Numbered from the stretch's first letter, positions 22,022 to 30,914 are shown. The stretch: 31,012 nt of DNA from a bacterium (GCA_035370465.1 DAOOVW010000018.1:1-31012); one strand, 5' to 3'. The notes: generated by a model not told the origin, from the letters alone. Numbers and translations are program-made.

Positions 22022-23002
22022 ATGGGGAAATTAAAAATAGGTTTTATTGGATGTGGTTCTATCTCTTATGGACATTTATATCAAATAAAAAAAATTGAGG
22101 ATGTTGAAATAACCGGTGTTTTTGACCCTAAAAAAGAAAATGTTAATAAATTTTTATCCGAAGCAGGGGAAGGTAAAATTTTCACTAGTGAAGAAGAACT
22201 TATTAAAAATGTAGATGCAGTAATTATATGTTCTCCTCATACATCACATTTTCCTCAAATAAAAACTGCACTGGAAAATGGAGTTGATGTTCTTGTTGAA
22301 AAACCAGCAGTTGTTAATTATGAAGAAGCAATTAAATTAAGAAAATTGATTGAAAAAACAGGTAGAAAAGTTGTAGTTGGTTATCAAAAGCATTATATGG
22401 AATTACCTCTATCAGTTAAAAAAATTATTCAAGAAGGGAAAATTGGAAAAATTTTATTTTTAAGTGGATTCCTTTCTCAAAACTGGATAGAAGGAATTAC
22501 AAAAAGTGGAAGAATATGGAGATTTGACCCTAAATTTTCAGGGAAAGGGCAACTTACTGATTCTGGAAGTCATTTTATAAGTATGCTGTTTTGGATAACA
22601 TCTCTTACTCCTGAAAAAGTTGGTGCTTTTATTGAATTTTTTGATAAAAAAGTTGATATTAATTCTTCATTTACAGTTAAATTTAAAGAAGGAGCACTTG
22701 GCAGTTTCAGTATTCTTGGTATTGACCCGTCTTATAGAGAAGCACTAATGATATGGGGAGAAAAGGGATTAATAAAGTTGAGTTTATTTGGAGAAAACTC
22801 ATATATTCATTACAATGGAGAAAAAGAACCAAAAAAAATTTCAGTCTCAAAACCAACAATTATTTCTCCTGTTGATGACTTAATAAAATGTATAAGAGAA
22901 AATAAAGAACCAGAAACAGACATTTCTGTTATAGAAAAAGTTGCCTTACTTTCAGATAAAATTTATGAGAGTTTTAATAAAGAAAAAATTGTAAATTGTT
23001 AA
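22022..23002 (+). CDS. Gfo/Idh/MocA-family oxidoreductase
   Basis: A 326-aa NAD(P)-dependent sugar or cyclitol dehydrogenase. The N-terminal Rossmann fold has KIGFIGCGSISYGHLYQI (about 4-21) and the acidic end of strand 2 at VFDPKKEN; ICSPHTSH and the signature VLVEKPAVV (EKP) follow. The C-terminal domain has GRIWRFDPKFSGKGQLTDSG and SHFISMLFWI, supplying the usual substrate-site histidine. The ATG at 22022 has GGAG seven bases upstream, 21 nt after the previous gene. Substrate is not predictable from the sequence. Confidence 0.9.
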   Translation: MGKLKIGFIGCGSISYGHLYQIKKIEDVEITGVFDPKKENVNKFLSEAGEGKIFTSEEELIKNVDAVIICSPHTSHFPQIKTALENGVDVLVEKPAVVNYEEAIKLRKLIEKTGRKVVVGYQKHYMELPLSVKKIIQEGKIGKILFLSGFLSQNWIEGITKSGRIWRFDPKFSGKGQLTDSGSHFISMLFWITSLTPEKVGAFIEFFDKKVDINSSFTVKFKEGALGSFSILGIDPSYREALMIWGEKGLIKLSLFGENSYIHYNGEKEPKKISVSKPTIISPVDDLIKCIRENKEPETDISVIEKVALLSDKIYESFNKEKIVNC

Positions 23003-23029
23003 AAAAAATTTATTCAGAAAAGATAACCT

Positions 23030-23821
23030 ATGGATATATTGAAAATTAATTGTGAAAAAGTATGTGATTATCTTGTTTCATTTTTAAAAGAAGAAGTAAG
23101 TAAAATTGGTTTTAATTCTGTTATTTTTGGGTTATCAGGTGGACTTGATTCTTCTCTTGTTGCCTTTTTATGTAAAATGGCTTTTGGAAGAAATAATACT
23201 TATGGGATAATACTTCCATATAAAGATACACCAAAAGAGTCAGTTGACCATGCTTATCTTATTGGTAGAACTTTGGGAATAAGACATTTGAGATTTAATA
23301 TCACTCCTCAAATTGATTATTATTATAAAAATTTCCCACAGGCAACTAAATTAAGAAAGGGAAACAAAATGGCAAGAGAAAGAATGAGTATACTTTATGA
23401 TCTATCTTCTCATTTTAAATCACTTGTTGTTGGGACAAGTAATAAAAGCGAAATATATTTAGGATATGGAACATTACATGGAGATACTGCTTATGATATA
23501 AATCCTGTTGCTGACCTTTACAAGACACAAATTTATCAATTATCTGAATATTTAAAAATACCAGAAGAAATAAGAATAAAAAAACCAAGTGCAGAATTAT
23601 GGGAAGGACAAACAGATGAGGAAGAATTGGGATTTTCCTATGAAGTTGCAGATAAAGTTCTTTTTTATTCTTTTGAAAAAAATATGAAACAACAGGATAT
23701 TATGAAAGAAATTAAAATTGATGAAAGGACTTTTTTGAAAATTATTGAGAGAGTAAAAAAATACGAGTTTAAAAGAAAACCACCTTTAATGGCAAAAATA
23801 CCTGATGAAATTAAGTATTAA
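23030..23821 (+). CDS. nadE: NAD+ synthetase
   Basis: 263 aa; makes NAD+ from deamido-NAD with ATP, the last step of NAD synthesis. The ATP pyrophosphatase loop is FGLSGGLDSSLVAFL (SGGxDS, about 33-47). VVGTSNKSEIYLGYGTLHGDTA and NPVADLYKTQIYQLS are conserved NadE blocks, and KPSAELWEGQTDEEELGFSY binds the deamido-NAD side. There is no N-terminal nitrilase domain, so it uses ammonia directly. The ribosome binding site before ATG 23030 is weak. Its 3' end overlaps the convergent AsmA-like gene by four bases. Confidence 0.93.
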   Translation: MDILKINCEKVCDYLVSFLKEEVSKIGFNSVIFGLSGGLDSSLVAFLCKMAFGRNNTYGIILPYKDTPKESVDHAYLIGRTLGIRHLRFNITPQIDYYYKNFPQATKLRKGNKMARERMSILYDLSSHFKSLVVGTSNKSEIYLGYGTLHGDTAYDINPVADLYKTQIYQLSEYLKIPEEIRIKKPSAELWEGQTDEEELGFSYEVADKVLFYSFEKNMKQQDIMKEIKIDERTFLKIIERVKKYEFKRKPPLMAKIPDEIKY

Positions 23822-24552
23822 TAGAAATTAGAAGTAATATTACTGCCTGATTTTGTTCTTTCGATTGCTGTTTGAATTCTTTCTTTTAAATCGGAGATTT
23901 CAATTGTATTTGTGTTTTTATCAATTGTTAAATTTATTGAATTTCTTAAATGTACTCCTTTTATTAAATACTGTTTATTCTCCTTTTCACCAAGAAGCCC
24001 TTCAAGTGTTAAAAAATTATTTTTAAGTGTTATTTTCATACCCATTTGTCCATAATAGAAATTAGAACTTCCAATTGTTTTTATAGGATTTCCTCCTGCA
24101 AGAGTTGCAAAGAAATTTACTGCACCAAAATTCATAATTTGTTTTATTCCTTTTTTTCTTACTGACAATATTTCACTTTCAATAATATAATTTTCATCTT
24201 CTTTTTCAAAATTGCCATCTACATTTACTATTCCAGATATATGGATTTCTTTTGTAAGGGATAAAATAAGTTTTTCAAGATTCATTTCTTTTATTGAAAA
24301 ATCAAAATTTAATTTTTCACCAATTTCATAATTTACTTTTCCTTTTCCATCATAAAATAAAAAGGTAATATAACCATCATTTACTGAATTCAAATTTCCA
24401 TTTATGTTTTCAATTTTCAAATTGTCATAGGATAAATTCTCACAGGTAAGTGTGCCAGGAAAAGAAATTTCTAAATTTTGAATATGGTAATTATTAAAGT
24501 CAAAAGAAGAAACAAACAGGTTTAAGTTACCAGTTGTTTGAAATTTTTTTTT
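23818..24552 (-). CDS. C-terminal part of a frameshifted AsmA/YdbH-like protein
   Basis: This reading frame continues the N-terminal part (24522-25415) after a one-base slip at an A9 run (24544-24552 on the coding strand). From the slip it reads KKKFQTTGNLNLFVSSFDF and runs open to the stop at 23818; the first in-frame start-like codon (TTG) is only at 24420, well inside conserved sequence. It has the alternating beta-strand pattern of AsmA/YdbH-type lipid-transport proteins, for example FGAVNFFATLAGGNPI and NFYYGQMGMKITLKNN near the C-terminus. With the missing base restored, one 532-aa protein results. It may be a sequencing error, a real mutation, or slippage on the A run. Confidence 0.7.
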   Translation of the reverse strand, partial: KKKFQTTGNLNLFVSSFDFNNYHIQNLEISFPGTLTCENLSYDNLKIENINGNLNSVNDGYITFLFYDGKGKVNYEIGEKLNFDFSIKEMNLEKLILSLTKEIHISGIVNVDGNFEKEDENYIIESEILSVRKKGIKQIMNFGAVNFFATLAGGNPIKTIGSSNFYYGQMGMKITLKNNFLTLEGLLGEKENKQYLIKGVHLRNSINLTIDKNTNTIEISDLKERIQTAIERTKSGSNITSNFY

Positions 24553-25415
24553 ACTTTGCTTAAAGAGAAATGATTGAAATTTGCAGTTCCACCAGATATA
24601 TCAATTTTATATTTTTCTCTTATATCCTCTGGCAAAATTCTTAGCAATTTTTCTATTTGTATTTTCTCTCCAGTAAAAGAGAGATTGAAATTTTCATTAT
24701 CTATTTCTCCCCAAAACCTTAATTCATTACTATCTATAAAAGCAACTCCTCTTTCAATTTCTCCTTTTTTTTCTGTTGGATAGAAACACCCTTTTAAAAG
24801 AACAATTATCCCTTCACCTTTTTCAACTTTTAATTCTTCAACTTTAATATCAAAATCAATTCTTTGTTTCTCATCTTTTTTATATAACATTATATTTCCT
24901 GAAACATTACCTTCTAAATTAACTTTCAAATTAAAAAAACTACATACCTGTTTTATATCAATTTTATTACATTTTACTATTACATCCTGGTCTGTTTTTC
25001 CCCAGTTTTTCAAATTTCCCTGTACCTGTATATCACCAATTTCTTCAATTTTTATATTTGTATTTTCTATATTCACATTTCCACTTTTTATATTTCCTGA
25101 TATAGTCCCATTTATTGTAATATTTCGCTCCTGTTGTTGATTTCCTACCTCTCCTGGTCCTGCAAAAGACACTTTTGTAAAAGTAGGTTTGATTTTAAGT
25201 TCATTTAATAAAATAAAAAAAGCATTTTGTTTATATGATAAATTCTTTATTTTTGCCCCGGAAAAAGAGAGGTCTATATTTTCAATTTTTAATGGGATGT
25301 TAGATAAAGAAGATAATTTTTTATTTATAATTCTTTCAGCAATTTTTAAAGAGATAAAAACGAAAAATACCAAGAAAACAACTATTGATATAACAATTTT
25401 TTTTCTTTTTTTCAT
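24522..25415 (-). CDS. N-terminal part of a frameshifted AsmA/YdbH-like membrane-anchored protein
   Basis: 297 aa as it stands. An N-terminal anchor (KIVISIVVFLVFFVFISLKIAE, described here as residues about 5-26) is followed by SLSNIPLKIENIDLSFSGAKIKNLSY, the start of the repeating beta-strand pattern of AsmA-like proteins, which sit in the inner membrane facing the periplasm and help move phospholipids. The frame ends 12 residues after an A9 run, in KNFKQLVT, while the true continuation lies in the next frame (23818-24552). The ATG at 25415 overlaps the stop of the hydrolase gene (ATGA), so the genes are coupled. The domain call is by pattern; the frameshift is clear. Confidence 0.75.
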   Translation of the reverse strand: MKKRKKIVISIVVFLVFFVFISLKIAERIINKKLSSLSNIPLKIENIDLSFSGAKIKNLSYKQNAFFILLNELKIKPTFTKVSFAGPGEVGNQQQERNITINGTISGNIKSGNVNIENTNIKIEEIGDIQVQGNLKNWGKTDQDVIVKCNKIDIKQVCSFFNLKVNLEGNVSGNIMLYKKDEKQRIDFDIKVEELKVEKGEGIIVLLKGCFYPTEKKGEIERGVAFIDSNELRFWGEIDNENFNLSFTGEKIQIEKLLRILPEDIREKYKIDISGGTANFNHFSLSKVKKNFKQLVT

Positions 25416-26458
25416 TTTAAATATTTTCCAAAAAATTCAAATGCTTTTCTACCTGAAAAAGAATGTTCTCCTGGAAAAATTTCAATCCATAAGTTATTTT
25501 CAACTCCTGCAACTTTATAAACATTTTTTATTTTTTCATGTGCCTTTTTAGCTGAATCAATCCAGAAACATGTATCATTAACTCCTGATTCAATTAAAAG
25601 TGGTTTTGGACATATACATCCTATTACATCTCCAACATCTGCATATTTATAAAGAAAAGGAACAATCTGACTTCCACAGAAGTTTGGTCTGCTTATTGCA
25701 TAGTGTAAAGTCGTTGTTGCATAACATATTATATCACCTGTCTTTATTCTTTCATCAAGAAGAGTTAAATAAGTTGCCATTGTCCCACCAAAGGAAAGTC
25801 CCATACAACCTATTCTTTCTTTGTCCACCTCTTCTCTTGTAAGTAAAAAATCAATAACCCTCATACCATCAAAAATATTTGCTCCAAGTAAAGTCCTTCC
25901 AAGTATGAGATGTTGAAGAAAATATACATTACATTTATCTCTTCCAGGAAAAAAAGTGTCCTGATATCCCCCTCTCTCTCCGAAACCACGCCAGTCAGGA
26001 CATATAGTTATAAATCCATTTTCAGCCATTTGCTGTCCATAATTATAGTTATGCATTTTTATATTATTTATAATATCTGGATTATTATTATGAACACCAG
26101 CAACAGGGTCTTTTCCATAAGAGCCATGCCCATGGCAGCATAAAATTGCAGGGTATTTCTTCTTGTTTCCTTTCGGAATTAAAAGATATAAAGGGACAAA
26201 ACAATCTTTTTCTGATTGTATTATCCATTTTTCTCTTATAAATTTTTCTTTTTCCTCAACTGATAAGAGTTCTGGATTTAAGTCAGATGGGGTTGGAAAT
26301 TCACCTAATAATTTTTTTATTTTTTTTATTAATTTTTCTTTCCATATAAAAACATCTTCTTTTGTTTTCCCCTTAAATTCTAATGATGGCTTAATTTTTC
26401 CTGCCCATTTTTCAATAAAATTATCAATCACAACAGGACTATCAAATTTATTTGGCAT
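25412..26458 (-). CDS. Alpha/beta hydrolase, dienelactone hydrolase/acetyl-esterase type
   Basis: A 348-aa cytoplasmic hydrolase. The oxyanion region is AILCCHGHGSYGKD. The nucleophile elbow is GCMGLSFGGTMATYL (G-x-S-x-G, Ser in the centre), the acid is probably the Asp in ESGVNDTCFW, and the histidine is in FPGEHSFSGRKAFEFFGKYL. An N-terminal ~80 residues (KPSLEFKGKTKEDVFIWKE) form the cap often seen in acetyl-xylan-esterase-like and DUF-type hydrolases. The ATG at 26458 follows AAAGGAGG (AAAAAAAGGAGGGAAA on the minus strand). It overlaps the AsmA-like gene by four bases. Substrate is unknown; an esterase for plant or polysaccharide acyl groups is plausible. Confidence 0.85.
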   Translation of the reverse strand: MPNKFDSPVVIDNFIEKWAGKIKPSLEFKGKTKEDVFIWKEKLIKKIKKLLGEFPTPSDLNPELLSVEEKEKFIREKWIIQSEKDCFVPLYLLIPKGNKKKYPAILCCHGHGSYGKDPVAGVHNNNPDIINNIKMHNYNYGQQMAENGFITICPDWRGFGERGGYQDTFFPGRDKCNVYFLQHLILGRTLLGANIFDGMRVIDFLLTREEVDKERIGCMGLSFGGTMATYLTLLDERIKTGDIICYATTTLHYAISRPNFCGSQIVPFLYKYADVGDVIGCICPKPLLIESGVNDTCFWIDSAKKAHEKIKNVYKVAGVENNLWIEIFPGEHSFSGRKAFEFFGKYLK

Positions 26459-26644
26459 TTTCCCTCCTTTTTTTTATTTTAACTTAAAAGGTAAAAAACT
26501 TCAACTTCTTTTATCAAATTTCAATAATTTCTGAACAATAAAAAGAAATTGCAGAGACAATTAATATCATAGTGCATGAAAATATGGAAATTCAGGATTA
26601 TATAATTTTTGTACTCGAGGAAGAACAAAACAATCATACAGGAA

Positions 26645-27559
26645 TTAAATTAATACTTGCTGTTTCATCCATAAAACTGCCCGCTCCATTGTTTCTTCTG
26701 GGGTATAACTTGGTTTATAACCAAGTTTTTGTGATATTTTTCTAATGTCAGGGCACATATGAGCCTTAAAATGAAAATTTGCTCCTGGGTCAGGATTTAT
26801 TTTTGTGCAGTATTCTTGCCAACTATACCATTGTATAGGAATTTTCACACCATAGATTTTTTCGTATGTTTGAACAAAATTTAGAGATGTAATAGCGTAT
26901 GCAGAACCGACATTAAAAATTTCATCAGCTGCTTTTTGTGATTTTAAAACAGCAAGGAAAAATGCTTTTGCTACATCTTCAGCATCACAGGGACCAATTA
27001 ATGTTTGACCTGGCTCAGGTAAAGGGACAGGATATCCTTTTTTATGGTTTTGATGATTTTCAATGTTTCTATCTCCATAACAGTCTAGGGGAATTTTTCC
27101 AGGACCACAGATATTCGGTGGCATAATAGCAGTAAAAATAATTCCTTCTTTTTTAGCAGTATTTTTTAATTCAAGCATCTCTGCATACCTTTTTGCATAG
27201 TTGGAGAAAATACAGGGTGATTGTGTTTGTTCAGGAGTTGGGACAATTTTGGACTCCCCAAACATCCAGACAGAACCACATAATATGAAATGTTTACAGT
27301 AAATTTTAGATGTTTCATAAACTAATGGCGCATAAGAACCAAGAATATCAACTACTATTTTTGGCTTTATTTCTCTGAAAAGATTTTCCCATTCAATTTT
27401 GTTGTTATCATAATTTTTTTTTACAAATTTTATTCTAAAATTTTCTGGAGTTTGTTTAATTCCCCTCGCAACTACAAATATCTCATAATTCTCTCGTAAA
27501 AGAAATTTAACAAGGTTTATTCCTATATGGCCAGTACCTCCGATTATGCAAATTCTCAT
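26645..27559 (-). CDS. NAD-dependent epimerase/dehydratase family protein
   Basis: 304 aa, short-chain-reductase fold. The dinucleotide loop is RICIIGGTGHIGINLVKFL (GxxGxxG, about 2-20). The second strand ends FVVARG, so the specificity is likely NADP-like. The active-site region reads FSNYAKRYAEML: where the family has YxxxK, the lysine position holds Tyr, so catalysis may be altered; the alignment is by eye. AIMPPNICGPGKIP and FNVGSAYAITSLNFVQTYE are typical substrate-domain blocks. The ATG at 27559 has GGAG nearby (AGAGGAGAATATT on the minus strand). Downstream genes on this strand begin after an 186-nt gap with no recognised feature. A role in sugar metabolism is likely, since Gfo/Idh and galK are nearby. 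Confidence 0.83.
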   Translation of the reverse strand: MRICIIGGTGHIGINLVKFLLRENYEIFVVARGIKQTPENFRIKFVKKNYDNNKIEWENLFREIKPKIVVDILGSYAPLVYETSKIYCKHFILCGSVWMFGESKIVPTPEQTQSPCIFSNYAKRYAEMLELKNTAKKEGIIFTAIMPPNICGPGKIPLDCYGDRNIENHQNHKKGYPVPLPEPGQTLIGPCDAEDVAKAFFLAVLKSQKAADEIFNVGSAYAITSLNFVQTYEKIYGVKIPIQWYSWQEYCTKINPDPGANFHFKAHMCPDIRKISQKLGYKPSYTPEETMERAVLWMKQQVLI

Positions 27560-27910
27560 AATATTCTCCTCTGTTTAAAAATCAAATCTATCCACTTTAT
27601 ATTCGGGCTATTTTTGTTTTTATTTATTAAATTTAATTATCTAAAAATGTCGAACTTCTACTATTTCTCGAAAACAACATATGCGTTCAGTAAAATTGTG
27701 CTATAGCAGGTCGTAAAACTTTTAATATTTCTACTATGCCCTTTTTCTTCCCGCAAAGAGGAGAGGATTTAGGTGAGAGATATTATTCATTTTTTATTGC
27801 CCCTTCTCTGTACTTTTATACCTATTCCAACTGTTCTATGGAGGTTCTAAAAATATAATAGCATTTGTTAAAAATTTTGACAAAATTCTAAATTGTGGTT
27901 TAATTTTAAT
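27560..27910. other. Intergenic region between the divergent epimerase and alcohol dehydrogenase genes
   Basis: About 350 nt with no gene that I can support. It contains the epimerase ribosome binding site at its left edge and promoter-like elements for the dehydrogenase at its right edge: a perfect TATAAT at 27854-27859, and TTGACA at 27877-27882 followed after 18 nt by TAATTT at 27901-27906. The second pair would start transcription at or next to the ATG at 27911. The middle part holds no obvious RNA, repeat or palindrome. Confidence 0.4.
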
Positions 27911-29077
27911 ATGATAAAAAAATTTAAATTTATATGTGAACCACAAGTTTTTTATGGGAATAATTCTGTTTCTTTACTTCCATCAATTGTTAAAGAAACA
28001 AAAAGAAAAAAATTACTTGTTGTTGTAGATTCAAACTTCTCAAAAACAAGTTTTTTCAGGGATATAGAAAAAAAACTTTCTGGTGAAAAAATTGATTTCG
28101 TTGTTTTTGATAAAATTTCTGGTGAGCCAACAACTGATATTGGAGATGAATGTGCAGAATTCGGGAAAGAAAATAAATGTGATATTGTTTGTGGAATTGG
28201 CGGAGGGAGTAGTTTGGATGTTGCAAAAGCATCATCTGTTATAATTACAAATGGCGGATGTGTAAAAGATTATCAGGGATTAAATAAAGTCCCTGGACCG
28301 GGACTGCCTAAAATAATGATACCAACAACTGCCGGGACAGGGAGCGAAGTTACATTTACTGCTGTATTTATTAGAGAGGATACAAAAGAAAAAGGTGGAA
28401 TAAATAGTCCATATCTTTATCCTGAATATGCAATACTTGACCCTGTCCTGACAGTTTCTTTACCAACAAATATAACATCCTCAACCGGGCTTGATGCTCT
28501 TTGTCATGCAATAGAAAGTTATATTTCAAAAAATTCAAATTTCCTTTCAGAATCTATCTCTCTTTGTGCTATAAAATATATCTGGGAAAATTTACCAATT
28601 GTTTATTCAAAAGATGAGGACTTAAAGGCAAGAGAGAAAATGCTTTATGGCAGTTTTCTTGCAGGCCTTGGACTTGTAAATGCAGGGGTAACTGCTGTAC
28701 ATTCTATATCTTATCCCTTGGGAGGTGTCTATAGAGTTCCACATGGAGTTGGAAATGGACTTCTTCTCCCTTATGTTTTAGAATTTGATATTAAAAAAGA
28801 TATTTCTTATACTGTTGAAAGGAAATTATCTTCAATTGTTGATATTGTTAGAAGTGACTTCAAAGGAGATGAAAAAGAAAAAGCAAAGTTTTTAGTTGAT
28901 GAAATAAAAAATTTCCTTAAATTATTCAAAATGCCCAAATTAAGGGATTTTAATATTGATAAAGAAAATTTCTCAAAACTTGCAGAAGATGCCTTAAAGG
29001 TCTCAGTTCCTATAATGAACAACCCTGTTGCAATAAAAAAAGAAGATATAATTGAAATTTATAATAATGCCTATTAA
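27911..29077 (+). CDS. Iron-containing alcohol dehydrogenase
   Basis: A 388-aa group III alcohol dehydrogenase, cytoplasmic. Landmarks: the N-terminal FICEPQVFYGNNSVSLLP, NAD-binding CGIGGGSSLDVAKASS, PTTAGTGSEVTFTAVF, and the metal ligands Asp (AILDPVLTV), His (LDALCHAIESY), His (AVHSISYPLGG) and His (RVPHGVGNGLLLPY). Length is normal. I start at ATG 27911 (MIKKFKF), which places the first beta strand as in the family; an upstream TTG at 27893 is unlikely. There is no Shine-Dalgarno before this ATG, which fits the promoter pair ending at 27906 and a leaderless or near-leaderless transcript. It overlaps the convergent NTF2-like gene by four bases. Substrate is not predictable. Confidence 0.92.
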   Translation: MIKKFKFICEPQVFYGNNSVSLLPSIVKETKRKKLLVVVDSNFSKTSFFRDIEKKLSGEKIDFVVFDKISGEPTTDIGDECAEFGKENKCDIVCGIGGGSSLDVAKASSVIITNGGCVKDYQGLNKVPGPGLPKIMIPTTAGTGSEVTFTAVFIREDTKEKGGINSPYLYPEYAILDPVLTVSLPTNITSSTGLDALCHAIESYISKNSNFLSESISLCAIKYIWENLPIVYSKDEDLKAREKMLYGSFLAGLGLVNAGVTAVHSISYPLGGVYRVPHGVGNGLLLPYVLEFDIKKDISYTVERKLSSIVDIVRSDFKGDEKEKAKFLVDEIKNFLKLFKMPKLRDFNIDKENFSKLAEDALKVSVPIMNNPVAIKKEDIIEIYNNAY

Positions 29078-29523
29078 TCAAATCTATATTTATCCTCTTC
29101 AACCCAGACAATCTTCCACTTTTTCCCTTCTTGCTTAAACTTAATTAAAAATCTCCCTGCTTCTTTTATAATTTCACCAGAAGGACTTATTGCTTTTCCT
29201 TCGCCAAATATTTTAACAACCGCAGTTTTATCAAAAATTTCTATATTCAAATTTCTAATAGAAATATCCACTTTTTGATAATTTTTGAGAATATTTTTGA
29301 CTAAAAAAAATAATGTTCCCCAGGTATTTCCATATTCATCTCTATATTCAAAAGAAAAATGTTTCATAAACTCAGTATAGTTATTATTTTCTATTGCTTT
29401 TTCTGCTATTTTAATTGTCTGTTTTATTCTATCTTCTTCTGATATAAAAATAAATTTTTTTAATAAAAGAAAAATACAAATTAAAATTAAAAAATATACA
29501 AAAAATTTTTTTATTTTACCCAT
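29074..29523 (-). CDS. Membrane-anchored NTF2-like small protein
   Basis: 149 aa. One N-terminal membrane segment (FFVYFLILICIFLLLKKFIF, about 7-26) anchors the protein. The rest, with EEDRIKQTIKIAEKAIENN, then FMKHFSFEYRDEYG, and paired strands AVVKIFGEGKAISP and GRFLIKFKQEGKKWKIVWVE, has the helix-then-sheet pattern of NTF2-like folds, commonly found in small lipid or substrate-binding proteins. The start at 29523 overlaps the signal peptidase gene by 13 nt with GGAAAAG as ribosome binding site. No specific family name is supported. Confidence 0.6.
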   Translation of the reverse strand: MGKIKKFFVYFLILICIFLLLKKFIFISEEDRIKQTIKIAEKAIENNNYTEFMKHFSFEYRDEYGNTWGTLFFLVKNILKNYQKVDISIRNLNIEIFDKTAVVKIFGEGKAISPSGEIIKEAGRFLIKFKQEGKKWKIVWVEEDKYRFD

Positions 29524-30008
29524 ATTACTTTTCCTATAATATTTTTAATAGAGACATCAACTAACAAGTGTTGTGAAATATCCATATCTCTGTTATCTCC
29601 AATTACAAAAATATATCCCTTTTTAATTTTTATTTCGGGCATATTCCAGTTATCATTTTTATTTATCACATAAGGCTCTACTAACTTTTTCCCGTTTATA
29701 ATAACATCCCCATTTATTATTTCAACTCTTTCGCCTTCTTTTCCAATAACTCTTTTTATAAAATAAACATATGGTCTATCTGATGTTCTGAAAACAACAA
29801 TTTCTCCTCTTTCTGGTTCTCTGAATTTATAAATAATTTTATTAACAAAAATGATTTTGTTATCTGAAATCGTTGGCTTCATACTTGGACCAAATGTCTT
29901 AAATGGCTGAATTAAAAATGCCCTTGTAAGAAATAAAACTAAAATCAGACATATCCAGAAAAATATTCTTTTTAAGGAAGGGATTCCCATCTCCACAATT
30001 TTATCCAT
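29511..30008 (-). CDS. lepB: Signal peptidase I
   Basis: A 165-aa inner-membrane serine protease that removes Sec signal peptides. One N-terminal membrane segment (IFFWICLILVLFLTRAFLI, about 15-33) is followed by the catalytic Ser in TFGPSMKPTI and the catalytic Lys in VYFIKRVIGKEGE. The family box VIGDNRDMDISQHLLVD retains GDN but has SQH where SDSR is usual. It is small but complete. The ATG at 30008 overlaps the phospholipase D-like gene by 37 nt; a second ATG at residue 7 has GTGGAG directly against it, so the start is uncertain. Confidence 0.93.
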   Translation of the reverse strand: MDKIVEMGIPSLKRIFFWICLILVLFLTRAFLIQPFKTFGPSMKPTISDNKIIFVNKIIYKFREPERGEIVVFRTSDRPYVYFIKRVIGKEGERVEIINGDVIINGKKLVEPYVINKNDNWNMPEIKIKKGYIFVIGDNRDMDISQHLLVDVSIKNIIGKVIWVK

Positions 30009-30877
30009 TCTTTTAAGTATTTACCAGCAATTTCTTTATTTCTTAATATTAAAATTGTCTCATAATTTTTCCTTGCTGATACTGTTGGATTATAAGAGCC
30101 AGTTATTACTACTTTTTCATCTATTACAAAAAACTTATCATGAAGAAAACCAGCCATATTATTTTTTCTGACATTTATTCCATAATCATTTAATATATAA
30201 AATGTGGAGTAATTTGATGTATTATATCTTTCAAAAATCCCATTTATATCTACACCTTTCTTTTTTTTGTCTATAAGATGCCTTGCAATATTTTCTGATG
30301 AGAAATAAAAATGTGAAAAATAAATAGAACTTTTCGCTTTTTCAATTTCTTCAATTATTTTTTCTTCTAAATTTTCTTCAGGAGAAAAATAAATTTCCAA
30401 TGTTTCACTTAAAAAAGGACTTTTATTATTTTCTTTATTATTCCATAATGAAAAAAAGTTTTCTTTAAAATACTCAGAGATATTTTTATCTTTGATTATA
30501 AGAAAATTATTATGAAAAAGATGAAAATCATTTTTAGTGAAATTTCCAGAACCAATAATTGTTATCTCATTATCAATAATTATAAATTTTGAATGAAAGA
30601 GATTACTCCCTTTATAGACCTGAATACAACTTTGTGAAAATGGCAAATTACTTTCTTTCCCAATAAATATTTTTAATTCATCTAATTTTTTATTCTTAAG
30701 AATTTCTATTATTTCTTTATAATTAAAATTATAACTTGCAATAAAAATTGAATTTTTTGCCCCTTTAATTACCTTTAAAATTTCTTCATCTGCTTGTTTT
30801 GACGGAGTAAAATAGACTGAAATTGAAGATAAAATTGAGTTTATAAGGATTATAAAGATAAACAAAAATTTTCTCAT
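29972..30877 (-). CDS. Phospholipase D-like protein with two HKD motifs
   Basis: 301 aa. An N-terminal signal sequence (FLFIFIILINSILSS) suggests export. Two HxKx4D motifs are complete: HSKFIIIDNEITIIGSGNFT (about 116-135) and HDKFFVIDEKVVITGSYNPT (about 246-265). Together they form one active site in this superfamily, which covers phospholipases, cardiolipin synthases and Nuc-type endonucleases. The compact size and missing extra domains fit a Nuc-like or uncharacterised secreted hydrolase. The ATG at 30877 has no Shine-Dalgarno and lies seven bases after a TATAAT, so translation may be leaderless. Signal peptidase follows with a 37-nt overlap. Confidence 0.85.
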   Translation of the reverse strand: MRKFLFIFIILINSILSSISVYFTPSKQADEEILKVIKGAKNSIFIASYNFNYKEIIEILKNKKLDELKIFIGKESNLPFSQSCIQVYKGSNLFHSKFIIIDNEITIIGSGNFTKNDFHLFHNNFLIIKDKNISEYFKENFFSLWNNKENNKSPFLSETLEIYFSPEENLEEKIIEEIEKAKSSIYFSHFYFSSENIARHLIDKKKKGVDINGIFERYNTSNYSTFYILNDYGINVRKNNMAGFLHDKFFVIDEKVVITGSYNPTVSARKNYETILILRNKEIAGKYLKEWIKLWRWESLP

Positions 30878-30883
30878 AAAGAT

Positions 30884-30911
30884 ATTATAAAACAGGAATT
30901 AAAGATGTAAA
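30884..30911 (-). promoter_or_regulatory. Candidate promoter of the phospholipase D-like/lepB cluster
   Basis: On the minus strand TTTACA (30911-30906) is followed after 16 nt by a perfect TATAAT (30889-30884). The expected start point is about 30877, the first base of the ATG, so the transcript would be leaderless. It lies just inside the tail of the preceding gene's intergenic space. Confidence 0.5.
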
Positions 30912-30914
30912 ATT

